This document shows positions 7,688 to 15,685 of a DNA stretch of 20,785 nucleotides, piece after piece. The first letter of the stretch is position 1, and the number at the start of each line of letters is the position of its first letter. The notes beneath the pieces are model-generated. The model did not search any database, was not told where the DNA came from, and was given only the letters and a program-made list of their open reading frames with translations. Origin of the DNA: Entamoeba invadens IP1 (Eukaryota; Evosea; Mastigamoebida; Endamoebidae); contig NW_004440337.1 of NCBI RefSeq assembly GCF_000330505.1, forward strand, positions 96,842-117,626, read 5' to 3'. The position numbers were made by a program, and so were the translations under genes.

Positions 7688-8225
7688 TTACATTTTTTTT
7701 ACCTTTTCTGAAAGAATATGATTATTTAGACCTTCGTTGGATGTATCAAGCACAATGAGATCTGTCATTTCTTTGATGTGGCAGACTATTGTCTCATTTA
7801 TTATCTCTTTTTGTTTGGAGTCAAAATCTGCAATGTTAACGACGTTAACGTGGTTGTTGATGTGAGTTTGGTCGTTGTTGTTTAATTGGGAAATACTGTT
7901 GTCTGGAAAAACGGTCTAAAACCATTTGACAAGCCTAAAAGCACTTTATAAATCAATGAAAAAAACGGAAGCGCTTTCAAAATTATGGAAACCATCCCTT
8001 TACTTTGAAATGACGAGATAATTCTTTCATTTGTTGCTGATTGATTGTTTTCTTTCTATTTTTTAAAATTTTAATGTAGTGTGTTATTTCTTTAAAGTTA
8101 ACGAGTTTTTTATTCGGTTTTGTTATAGAGCCAAAATCTTTTGTGAATTGTTCATTAAATGATAAGAAATAGGCGTTACAACGTGTACAACACTTTATGC
8201 AAAAGGATTGACAGTAAGTGTTGGT
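7688..8225 (-). pseudogene. Cys-rich protein gene with probable 58-bp intron and one nonsense codon
   Basis: Minus strand. From 8225 the frame reads TNTYCQSFCIKCCTRC, a tight Cys cluster, then charged sequence to SRHFKVKGW. A GTTTCC...TTTTAG segment (7992-7935, 58 bp) has the length and ends of an Entamoeba-type intron; removing it keeps the frame as LVKWF, one TAG (7918-7916), then TVFPDNSISQLNNNDQ and on to KVKKM and the TAA at 7690-7688, about 160 codons in all. The N-terminus is missing: a TGA lies at 8228-8226 and no ATG is in frame. Family unknown; the Cys spacing suggests metal binding. It resembles the FCIYCC segment of the left-edge gene, but only over a few residues. Confidence 0.4.
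7935..7992 (-). other. Candidate spliceosomal intron (58 bp)
   Basis: GTTTCC donor and TTTTAG acceptor on the minus strand, inside the Cys-rich pseudogene. The evidence is frame continuity across the junction (one remaining stop) and a length typical of Entamoeba introns. The donor departs from the usual GTTTGT. Confidence 0.35.
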
Positions 8226-8442
8226 TCAATTTACTCATTATTAAAATGTTAACAATATTTTTTTGTTTTATAAAACATTATTTTTGTCACCGACTTTATC
8301 CTTGTCATACATATTTTCCTCTATCTGTAAGTTTTTTGTTTTATTATTTAAAAATAGTATTTCCCCTTTTTTAAAACTTGAAACAATGAACAATTCTTAA
8401 TCAATAATTCCTTTAAAATAATTGCAAAGACGAATTTTAAAA
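8226..8442. other. Short non-coding interval with an inverted DKVGDK-coding repeat
   Basis: Holds the minus-strand copy of the 18-bp GATAAAGTCGGTGACAAA unit at 8300-8283. The 71-codon plus-strand frame 8159-8374 is a shadow of the minus-strand pseudogene and is rejected. Confidence 0.3.
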
Positions 8443-8451
8443 ATATTTAAA
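8443..8451 (+). promoter_or_regulatory. TATA-like element ATATTTAAA of the LRR gene
   Basis: Eight of nine bases of the Entamoeba GTATTTAAA core promoter consensus, 60 nt upstream of the ATG at 8503. That is a little far for the very short 5' leaders of Entamoeba genes. Confidence 0.35.
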
Positions 8452-8502
8452 GACCGAAAAACTGTGGATATCAAAATGTGTGGACTTTCTAGTTAACACA
8501 TC

Positions 8503-9015
8503 ATGATAGTCTCTAAGTATTTTAAAAAAATCAACGACTTCATTAACTTAGAGTTGTTATGCAAGAAGTTTAGTGGCAATATGGAGAAGTTTCATTTCAA
8601 CCCGATTTCGTTGAATTTCAAAACATTTGAATACTTTTCAAACATCGAGACACTTCACTTATGGAATATAGAAGATAAGACCTTTGGTAATGGATTTATG
8701 AACAACACAAAAGAAAATAAAGATTGTGAAAATAAAACTGTTTTAAAAAAAGAATTTTATCGAATCATCGTGTGGTATTGTGTTGATTTTGAAACTGTTA
8801 ACAGAAACAAAAGTCGAAACATCGAGTTTAAAAATGTTACTTACACTAAAAACGATAGAAAGAAATTTGGTAATAACATACCATCGAGTGTTACATCAAT
8901 TGGTGAATATTGTTTCTATGGATGCAGAAGTCTAAGCAGTGTTACAATACCATCTAGTATTACATCAATTGGTGAATATTGTTTTCTATCAGATACAGTC
9001 GTCCATCGAAATTAA
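8503..9015 (+). pseudogene. LRR_5 / BspA-like leucine-rich-repeat protein, truncated
   Basis: ATG 8503 opens 170 codons. Residues 1-115 are the N-terminal region seen in Entamoeba leucine-rich-repeat proteins ([17 protein letters not shown], then [16 protein letters not shown]). Then come two LRR_5 repeats of the [20 protein letters not shown] type with a 69-bp (23-residue) period, starting at 8881 and 8950. Family members usually have many repeats; here the second stops after EYCF. A T added in the TGTTTTCTAT run shifts the frame to LSDTVVHRN and a stop, and the other frame shows no further repeats before an AT microsatellite. So the 5' end is intact and the gene is cut short. Such proteins are presumed interaction scaffolds. 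Confidence 0.8.
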
Positions 9016-9079
9016 TGTACTTGTTACTTATTATTTAATGTTTATTATTCTTTTAATAAATTTAATTAATAAAATTAAT

Positions 9080-9128
9080 ATTATTATATTATTATATTAT
9101 TATATTATTATATTATTATATTATTATA
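9080..9128 (+). repeat. AT microsatellite, 8-bp unit TATTATAT, about six copies
   Basis: Tandem TATTATAT units end at the TA where the 9129 element begins. A TTA-repeat tail continues after the element at 13912, so the element landed in, or brought along, this repeat. Confidence 0.7.
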
Positions 9129-9185
9129 AAGTCGACCATAAAATTGTCGTACACCAGAAAATACTCGTACACTTCCTAAAATAGA
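9129..9185 (+). repeat. Left TIR of the TA-flanked transposon (57 bp)
   Basis: It matches the reverse complement of 13855-13911 at 56 of 57 positions (T/G difference at 9139). It is built of three imperfect 17-22-bp repeats: 9129-9145, 9146-9163 and 9164-9185, sharing TCG, ACC/ACAC and AAAAT blocks, probably repeated transposase-binding sites. Confidence 0.85.
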
Positions 9186-9470
9186 TTTGTGTACATAAAT
9201 TACAGTTTTATAAAGAAAAGTTGATAAAATTTTCTTCAAACTTTTCTCTATTCAAGAAACAATTCGAAGCAGTTTTCAAATCAAAAAATTGAATTTTAAT
9301 TGAAATGATATTAAAATACAAATTGTTAATAGAATAAAGCCACTAATTAATTAAAAACAAATTATGTAATTAATAATATTATAATTATAAAGATTTGTTA
9401 TTTAATTTATTAACGAAAAAGCATAAGATTTACTATATTTTATTATAAAAATATGATTAATTATTACAGT
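9186..9470. other. Subterminal non-coding region of the transposon
   Basis: AT-rich. A 30-odd codon minus-strand open stretch (QFFDLKTASNCFLNREKFEE, about 9290-9220) looks mildly protein-like but lacks start and context. Confidence 0.3.
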
Positions 9471-9717
9471 TAGTTTCATTTTGTTTAATAATTTTTTCAA
9501 AATTATAATGTTTTGTTTCAAAATAATGATAAAAATGTACCTTTAATCAACACTGTTTCAAAACAATAATTTATTGTTTCAAAAGAAAAACAATTGTTTC
9601 AAATTAATGAATAATTGTTTCATTAAATGATTTATTTTACATTAATTATGACTAATTGTTGAAAAAACTTGTTTTTTTGTTTCAAATTTTTAATTATTTG
9701 TTTCAAAACTGTGTTTG
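9471..9717 (+). repeat. Helically phased TTGTTTCAAA repeat array, 20-21-bp period
   Basis: TTGTTTCAAA or a one- to two-base variant starts at 9471, 9492, 9513, 9553, 9574, 9594, 9615, 9677 and 9698, with a weaker copy at 9656. Spacings are 20-21 bp or exact multiples (40, 41), so about 12 unit positions are occupied or degenerate. Five copies carry the exact 10-mer. It lies between the left TIR and the plus-strand ORF. Phasing at two helical turns puts every motif on the same DNA face, as in iteron or multi-site protein binding. Confidence 0.65.
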
Positions 9718-9798
9718 AATTCTCAAAACAATAAACACAAACAAACAATGAAAACAAACACATTTTGACAATAACTAACTGGGAAAATAAAAAATGTA

Positions 9799-9831
9799 TA
9801 TATTTAAACACCATTTAAATCTATATTTTCA
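9799..9831 (+). promoter_or_regulatory. Core promoter of the helix-turn-helix ORF
   Basis: TATATTTAAA (TATTTAAA at 9801-9808) lies 24-31 nt before the ATG, and TATTTTCA directly precedes the ATG, resembling the Entamoeba initiator AAAAATTCA. TATA element, initiator and a near-zero leader fit Entamoeba promoters. Confidence 0.45.
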
Positions 9832-10275
9832 ATGGCAGTTAACACTTTTCAGTTTATTCATAGAGACAATGTCCAATCATTTTTGAATCAAGAAGATCCT
9901 CATCAACAACCAGTTCTTGATGAAGTACCACTTGCACAATTGAGAACTACAGATGAAATTTCAAGATCAAGTAGTTTGCGGAACACTGAAACACAACCAT
10001 TTGGAGACACACAAATTACAACAAAACAAACAGAACAAAAAAGAATCTATGTTAAAGCGACCCAGTCCCAGAAAAACAGACTTTATAATGAATACTGTGA
10101 ACACGGAGAAATCAAAGATTGGCGATATTATCAAGAAAAAAGCAAAATGAATGAACAAATGGTCAAACGGTATTTGAAGTATCTGAAAGGTGGTATTGAT
10201 ATTACGCAAACTCAAAAAGTGGGAAGAAAACCAAAATATTCTCCTGAGTTACTCACCGAAATAGCCAATAAATAA
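9832..10275 (+). CDS. Helix-turn-helix protein, probably the N-terminal part of a Tc1/mariner-type transposase
   Basis: ATG 9832 to TAA 10275, 147 residues. Residues 1-70 are polar and low in structure. Residues 75-130 are basic and helical (RIYVKATQSQKNRLYNEY, then MNEQMVKRYLKYLKGG), like a helix-turn-helix, followed by QKVGRKPKYSPELLTEI, a GRPxKLT-type linker that precedes the catalytic domain in Tc1/mariner transposases. No catalytic domain is present before the stop. The stop is one base from the N gap, so the true gene may continue into the gap and the final codons may be unreliable. Could instead be a separate DNA-binding accessory protein. It faces the DDE_1 gene convergently. Confidence 0.6.
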   Translation: MAVNTFQFIHRDNVQSFLNQEDPHQQPVLDEVPLAQLRTTDEISRSSSLRNTETQPFGDTQITTKQTEQKRIYVKATQSQKNRLYNEYCEHGEIKDWRYYQEKSKMNEQMVKRYLKYLKGGIDITQTQKVGRKPKYSPELLTEIANK

Positions 10276-10276
10276 C

Positions 10277-10376
10277 NNNNNNNNNNNNNNNNNNNNNNNN
10301 NNNNNNNNNNNNNNNNNNNNNNNNNNNNNNNNNNNNNNNNNNNNNNNNNNNNNNNNNNNNNNNNNNNNNNNNNNNN
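10277..10376. other. Scaffold gap (100 N)
   Basis: Exactly 100 N, the usual placeholder for a gap of unknown length. It may hide the catalytic part of the plus-strand transposase ORF. Confidence 0.95.
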
Positions 10377-10897
10377 CCACTTTACATAAAAAACAGTGTT
10401 AATTAAACGAGTTTTGTATCAAAAATAATTAAATATATAATTATTGATTGTATATGTTTGAAGATTGTTATTATTTTAATCACTGATTTTTACATGTATT
10501 TATTTACTTTTATTTTTTTATTATCAAACTAGATGATTAACAACCATGGTTTATTAGAAATTTTTAATTATTATATTAGATTATTGAAACACATTAACTT
10601 AAAACAAACCAAACACCCTTAAGAATCTTTCAATTATAAATACTGAATTTCATTGTCTTTTGAATAATGTCACAATCAAAATATAGTATTATGGGGTTAT
10701 AATCAATTTAAACTAACACTTAATTAATAATAATATCTAAAATAGTTAACCGTTAAATGAGCCACAAAATTATATACTTTTTACAAAAAAACAAACTATA
10801 TTTTACAAGAAATTTAATCATTAATGTAATAATAAAAATTTATTATTTAAATTTGAATATAGTTTTTTTGTTATTTTAAATAACACTGTTTATTAAC
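10377..10897. other. AT-rich stretch after the gap, no gene seen
   Basis: Stops are frequent in all frames; no repeat recognised. Confidence 0.3.
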
Positions 10898-11062
10898 TTA
10901 ACAATTGGTATTTTTGATCAGTTTTTCATATTTTACGTATTCTCTCATATATTCTTTTTCTTAAAACTTTGGAGCTTCAGATTGGTTAAAATATTTATAT
11001 TCATTAAGTTATTGCAATCTTTGTCTTTGCGATATTGATGATTGTTTATTATCCAAATTCTG
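10898..11062 (-). pseudogene. Gln-rich decayed coding relic
   Basis: One minus-strand frame from 11062 reads QNLDNKQSSISQRQRLQ, TAA, LNEYKYFNQSEAPKF, TAA, EKEYMREYVKYEKLIKNTNC, TAA (10900-10898). Composition is protein-like and the two inner stops fall where Gln would fit. It lies downstream of the DDE_1 gene on the same strand; family unknown. Confidence 0.25.
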
Positions 11063-11255
11063 TCAAATTACTTGCAATACACAATGAGTTGCCAAAATAT
11101 ATTCAGATAAAACCGTCTAAATATATTTAATATTGTATTGTTCTATTATCTTCAATATATTGTACTTTTGGCATTAGTTAAACAACTCTTAATTACAATA
11201 AACATATTTTTTTATTACCAGAACTATAAAAAATGGAACTCAAAACTTGAGTAAA

Positions 11256-12969
11256 TTACTTTTTGGCCAGAGAAATAGTTTCATTTTTTCTCTTAAGTCG
11301 AGCTTCCACATCCTTCAAATCAACCGAAAGTCTTCCAACAAAGTGCTCGGTTACAACCGAGTATGGTTCATTGAAAAAACTCTGATGTGTCTAGCGTGTT
11401 CTGGGTTGTAGAATATTCTGTATTCATACTCTGTTTTGGATGTACTTTTTGTGACTTGCATTTGCTTTTTAACAAAGCCACAAACATGAAAAGATGCAAG
11501 GATATTCTTTGAACTTGTAGCTTTGTTAAAAGAAGCAATTATTGACACAATTTGTTTGGTAAGCGAGCTTGTTCTCAGCTCCTCAATTATTGATGGGCGA
11601 AGTTCTTTGTGATTGTAGAGGCCATCAATTACATCTCTGTGTTCTTTTGATTTAACACCCTTTTTGACTTCGGTGACTTCTCCTTCTTTCAAAATGATTG
11701 AATTACCAACTTTTTCTTTGGCAACTTTACTGACTTCTTTTTATTCAATCAGTTTCTATAAATAAATACTTTGTTATAATTATTACAAATTACTAACTAT
11801 TAAATGTTATAATAATAACAGACCTACAAAAATACAAACAATACAAACCTTTTGAGAACCAAACACAACAACATCAAGTGGTTGGCTCAAATGTCTACTA
11901 TGAGGACAAAGGTTAAGCTCGGCAACTTTATTTTCAACAAACCATTGGTGGCACTCATCATGGACATGAACAATGAAGTTGTCTTGGACAATAACTGCCC
12001 ATTCATTGGGGCAGTTCTTTCTCCGAATATCAAGCTCGGGACCAAGACAATACTGTTGCCACAATTGATAGATACGGGTGTTGATGAACCCATTTTCTTG
12101 GTAAACGATCAAAACATTGTCCATTTCGACGTACTCACTCAACTCGTTATCAATTGTTTTACGGGAAACGACGAGAAGGGGCTTCAATGTTGTTCCATCT
12201 GCAAATATTCCAGCAAGAAGTGTGACTCTCCTGATACCTCTATCTACCTTGTAATACTTGTTAAATGGAGCATTTGGGTCAATAATACTGTGTGCCCCCT
12301 TCTCGTCAGTAAAGGGAATGAAACCACTTTCATCAATATTGAGCAACAGTTTTGGTAAAACACCATCCAAGTGTATACATCTGGAACCTGCATACTTAAC
12401 GGTGTTGTTGAGAAGTTGGTGGGCGCGTTCTTCGTATTCTTTCAACAATTCTGGATTAAGCTGGGCACGTTCAGCTTCCTGTGGAAAGATATGTTTGGTT
12501 GTAAAACCATTTTGTTGGAGGTGGCCCAGTATAGTCTGTTTATGTATGGTTTTCCTAACAAGTGTTTCAACAAATTGACATATGTTGCCAAGTGTCATTG
12601 GTTCTGGTGTGTTTTGTTTTTCGCGAATTGAATTAGAAATGACAAGCACTTCTAATTCTGTCAATTTCGATACTCTCCCCACGTTACTTATTTCATTACC
12701 ATTATAACTTTCGTTGTCTTTTATGGTGCTACGTGAAACACCAAAAAGGTCTGCTTTTCGTTGTATTGATATTCTATAACCTTTGGAAAATTCTTTAATT
12801 ATTGACAATTGTTCAAACAAATAAACACATGCAATTAATTCTTTTTCATGTTTCATAACAATTTCAACAAGGTTATCTATTGGCTGAGCTTTCTTGTAAA
12901 TTTTGATTGAATCGATGTTCAATACTTTTTCGCGAGACGTCTTCTAGCTTTGTTCTTAGGAAACTCCAT
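11256..12969 (-). pseudogene. Pogo/Tigger-like DDE_1 transposase with intron, interrupted
   Basis: Probable start ATG 12969-12967 (MEFPKNKARRRLAKK); a one-base shift near the A run at about 12930 leads into the main frame (12922-11807, first codon TTG). Counted in that frame: an HTH-type segment at 45-68 (RKADLFGVSRSTIKD), a GRVSKLTELE linker at 82-91, and the catalytic domain with NIDESGF (D197), IVQDNFIVHVHDE (D314) and HLSQPLDVVVFG (D350). The DxxxD spacing of 35 residues between the last two fits pogo-type DDD enzymes. After GSQK a GTTTGT...TATAG intron (11848-11756) leads to a C-terminal exon with one TAA (11743-11741), then KEGEVTEVKKGVK through RIFYNPEHARHIRVF; a shift in a T6 run near 11373 continues to RLKRKNETISLAKK and the TAA at 11258-11256. 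All three catalytic Asp are present. It cuts and pastes DNA at TA sites. Confidence 0.85.
11756..11848 (-). other. Candidate intron of the DDE_1 gene (93 bp)
   Basis: GTTTGT donor, the Entamoeba consensus, and TTTATAG acceptor on the minus strand, in phase 0 directly after the conserved PLDVVVFGSQK block. The protein-like frame resumes beyond it. An earlier TGTAG acceptor (25 bp) is possible but would be very short. Confidence 0.55.
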
Positions 12970-13359
12970 TTCGATTAGGTTTTATTGGATTGTGTTTTAT
13001 TAAATCATCAGTTTTGTTATTTTGATTAGGATTTAACTAAAAAATCGGGAATTATAAATTTTTATAACATGTAATAATTTTAACAGTTGTAAATATCATT
13101 CATTTTAATAACTTAAAGAAACGTATTATTTTTAAGCTTTAATTACAGAACAAATTCGGGTTTTTACTTCGAATTTTTTTACAGTGATTAAAAATTGCCG
13201 GTTTGGTCTTGTGTTTTTTTTAAATATTGATGATGAAAAACAGTTCATATTAGCTTTACACATCTATTGTTATAGTTTAGTCATCGAACAAACATTGTTC
13301 GGTAGACACTTTTGTGTGTTTTGTAATTAAAACATTTATATTTAAATTACTTTAGATAA
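12970..13359. other. Upstream region of the DDE_1 gene, no coding seen
   Basis: AT-rich; must hold the DDE_1 promoter on the minus strand, but I see no clear GTATTTAAA element. Confidence 0.3.
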
Positions 13360-13551
13360 AAACATCAAAAAACGAACTTTGAAAAAAATAACAAGTTCAT
13401 ACTCCAATTTTTTGATTAAGTGGTTAACCAAATTAATTGCCACATTTGTAATGCTAAAAATTTGTTGAAAGACGAGCACCCGTTGTTAATTAGCGATATG
13501 AACGTTGAGTTGAGTAGATATGGTGGTATCAATGGTGTTCTATTTTTATGA
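13360..13551 (+). pseudogene. Coding relic with a CxxC motif
   Basis: One plus-strand frame runs from 13360 with a single TAA (13417-13419) to a TGA at 13549-13551: FILQFFD, stop, VVNQINCHICNAKNLLKD, then SDMNVELSRYGGINGVLFL. Clearly more protein-like than its AT-rich surroundings. CHIC suggests a metal-binding pair. It sits inside the transposon near its right end; possible captured host fragment or decayed third ORF. Confidence 0.3.
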
Positions 13552-13854
13552 ACTTTGTTTAAAAAATACATTTCGAAAAATATTGGACATTGTTATAAAC
13601 TATTCAAACTATACCGAACTATACTTCTAAATAACAATAATTAGAGAATAACAAAAAATTATTTATAAAAAATGATAATCTTGACAACATTTAAATTTTC
13701 GAAGAATTTTATTTCGTGAAAAAGAACAAAAAAATACATCAAAAATGATTTAAAGCATCATTTTGAAGAATAAAGAATATAAAAGAATCAGTTTAAAAAA
13801 TCAAAGTGAAAAATGAAATTTCTTCGAGTAAAAATCTTTTTTAAAAAAATAAAT

Positions 13855-13911
13855 TCTATTTTAGGAAGTGTACGAGTATTTTCTGGTGTACGACAATTTT
13901 CTGGTCGACTT
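13855..13911 (-). repeat. Right TIR of the TA-flanked transposon (57 bp)
   Basis: Reverse complement of the left TIR with one mismatch. It ends GGTCGACTT followed by TA at 13912-13913 and a TTA repeat. Confidence 0.85.
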
Positions 13912-13913
13912 TA

Positions 13914-14326
13914 TTATTATTATTAAAAATAAAAATAAAAAATAATTTTTAAAAGAAAAAAACGATGTTTTTTAAGTTTTAAATTAAAGACAGTTACAAA
14001 AAACACAAAATAAATTTATTTAAAAATATAAAAATAGTAAACATACCTTTCATTATCATGCACATCGAATTTCATATATTGTGTTGACTAAACTCTATAC
14101 AATTTACCATTAGCAACAAGTTTTATTGTTTAAATTGACAATATATTGAAAACATATAATAAGATTATGAACAAATATTATTATTATATTAGGTCATTTT
14201 TAATGATTTTTTCGTTGTATGAAATTGTAAACTGCATACGATACAACTTGAAACTGTACACGGTTAAGTGGTGGTTAAGTATGTAGAAATTTATTGGGTG
14301 TCAACTGTTATGTTGTTTGGGTGAGA
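13914..14326. other. AT-rich stretch, nothing recognised
   Basis: TTA-repeat tail and A/T runs, then somewhat higher GC after about 14220 where the next relic begins. Confidence 0.3.
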
Positions 14327-15325
14327 CTAGTTGAAACTTCGCCAAAGACTAATTACTTGAACACTTGTTATTAGTATTGTAAAAAGATTGTCTCCATTAT
14401 TAAGATGGCTAAATAGTGATGTTATTATACAAAAATAGTGGTAAAGTCTTAAACTATGACAATTGAAATTCAGAAGTGGGTGAGAAACACCGGCGTTTTC
14501 AATGACGCTTTCTTTTAAGATATTGAAAACAACATTGCGAAGTATATTTAAATAGCTAATGATGACCAAAGCATCTTTAAATACAGAACCCCAAATAAAA
14601 TCTACATGGAGTTCATAGCGTCATAAATGCAAAACTTCCAGAACGGCATCAACATTAAATAAATAATAAAATTTAAGTTGTGGTATAGGAATATGAGGTA
14701 AGACGAGACACTCGTCGTGTTCACTGAATAACTGGAGTTGTTGTATTGGAGAGTTCCAGTGCAGTAACAGCAAGTCACTAAAGAATTTTGAAAAAACTGT
14801 CAACAGCATCAGTTGACTATGAGTGGGGCACAACCCAACTAACGCTGGTCAATTCAGTTCACCAACATCAACTGATTTTTGGAAATGGAAACGACAACTA
14901 CCAGAGCGAATATAAAAAGTCATTTCAATAATGGTAATTCGACTTTTTATCGAGCCACATTAACTAAGTGTTGTCTGTAGTGAAAAGAGTCTTTGGTAAC
15001 AATTTGGCACTTGAAAGGAAAATCAATAAAGTACATTGGTCGTAGACTGACAACAGTCGCGCAGCCGAGATGACATCAGGCTATTACAACTTATATAAAA
15101 TGATAGCAACAAAACATTGTTGAAGACTTTTAAATTGTACAACATTGGATTCATCTCCACTTGCTTTGAGAAATCAAGAATGAACTTTCTATGTGGCAGT
15201 CAGCCGGAATATTTTTGACCAATCATTAAACTCAGCATATTCAGTTGGGATTGGGAAGTGTGACGAAAATGGGCTTGAGGTGTGTGGTTGATTCAATACA
15301 ATTAGATGTAAATAAATCAATAAGG
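14327..15325 (-). pseudogene. Long decayed gene of unknown family
   Basis: GC content rises over this stretch and the minus strand reads like protein for most of it. Upstream part (about 15325-15080): LNQPHTSSPFSSHFPIPTEY, FNDWSKIFRLTAT, then SGDESNVVQFKSLQQCFV. Middle, after frame changes: PDVISAARLLSVYDQCTLLI, and IIEMTFYIRSGSCRFHFQ. Main frame 14833-14327, 169 codons with a single TGA (14623-14621): SKFFSDLLLLHWNSPIQQLQ, LPHIPIPQLKFYYLFNVDAV, then VDFIWGSVFKDALVIISYLN to RSFN and a stop. The plus strand has a stop about every 12 codons, so the sense strand is minus. No domain recognised; leucine-rich but no clear membrane helices. Possibly another transposon relic or a host pseudogene. Confidence 0.4.
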
Positions 15326-15685
15326 CCAAACAGTTCCAATGCTATCGTGTATATTAATGACAAGCTTTAATTACACAAAAAACATTTATATTGTACCAGT
15401 CTGTGAATATAAAAAAGCTGAAAATGTCGTTATAATTTCAAAATATTTTGTGTTGAACAATTGTATAAAGTTTTATATAAATATTAAAACAAACATGGAA
15501 TTTAATATTTAAATTATTAACAATTAAGGTGTGAGTAATTATATCTCTATGGTACTTTTTGGACAAAAGATAATTAAAAAAAACGAATAAAATCATATTA
15601 ATAAAAAAACATACATAAATAAATAAGGGTTTTATTATGTGTTTGTGTTAAGTGTAATTAACCACAAACGCAATATAACCATTAA
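15326..15685. other. AT-rich intergenic stretch between two divergent relics
   Basis: No coding frame or repeat seen; would hold the promoters of both the minus-strand relic and the plus-strand gene at 15686. Confidence 0.3.

Larger units (their letters stand above)
9129..13911. mobile_element. TA-flanked DNA transposon (Tc1/mariner/pogo type), about 4.8 kb, with two convergent genes
   Basis: Bounded by 57-bp inverted repeats, 56/57 identical, each flanked outside by TA (9127-9128, 13912-13913), the target of the Tc1/mariner/pogo superfamily. Contents: a phased 20-21-bp repeat array (9471-9717), a plus-strand helix-turn-helix ORF (9832-10275) that ends beside the scaffold gap, and a minus-strand DDE_1 transposase gene (12969-11256). 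The nearly identical ends imply recent movement. Whether both genes belong to one element, or one is nested or cargo, cannot be settled here because the gap hides an unknown length. Confidence 0.7.

Noticed and set aside
8159..8374. 71-codon plus-strand frame
   Set aside because: Antisense shadow of the Cys-rich minus-strand pseudogene.
8939..9184. 81-codon plus-strand frame through the AT microsatellite
   Set aside because: It is the alternative frame of the LRR gene end, then translated TATTATAT repeats and the transposon TIR; not a gene.
11852..12631. Several plus-strand frames of 86-168 codons
   Set aside because: Antisense to the DDE_1 catalytic domain, whose motifs fix the minus strand as sense.
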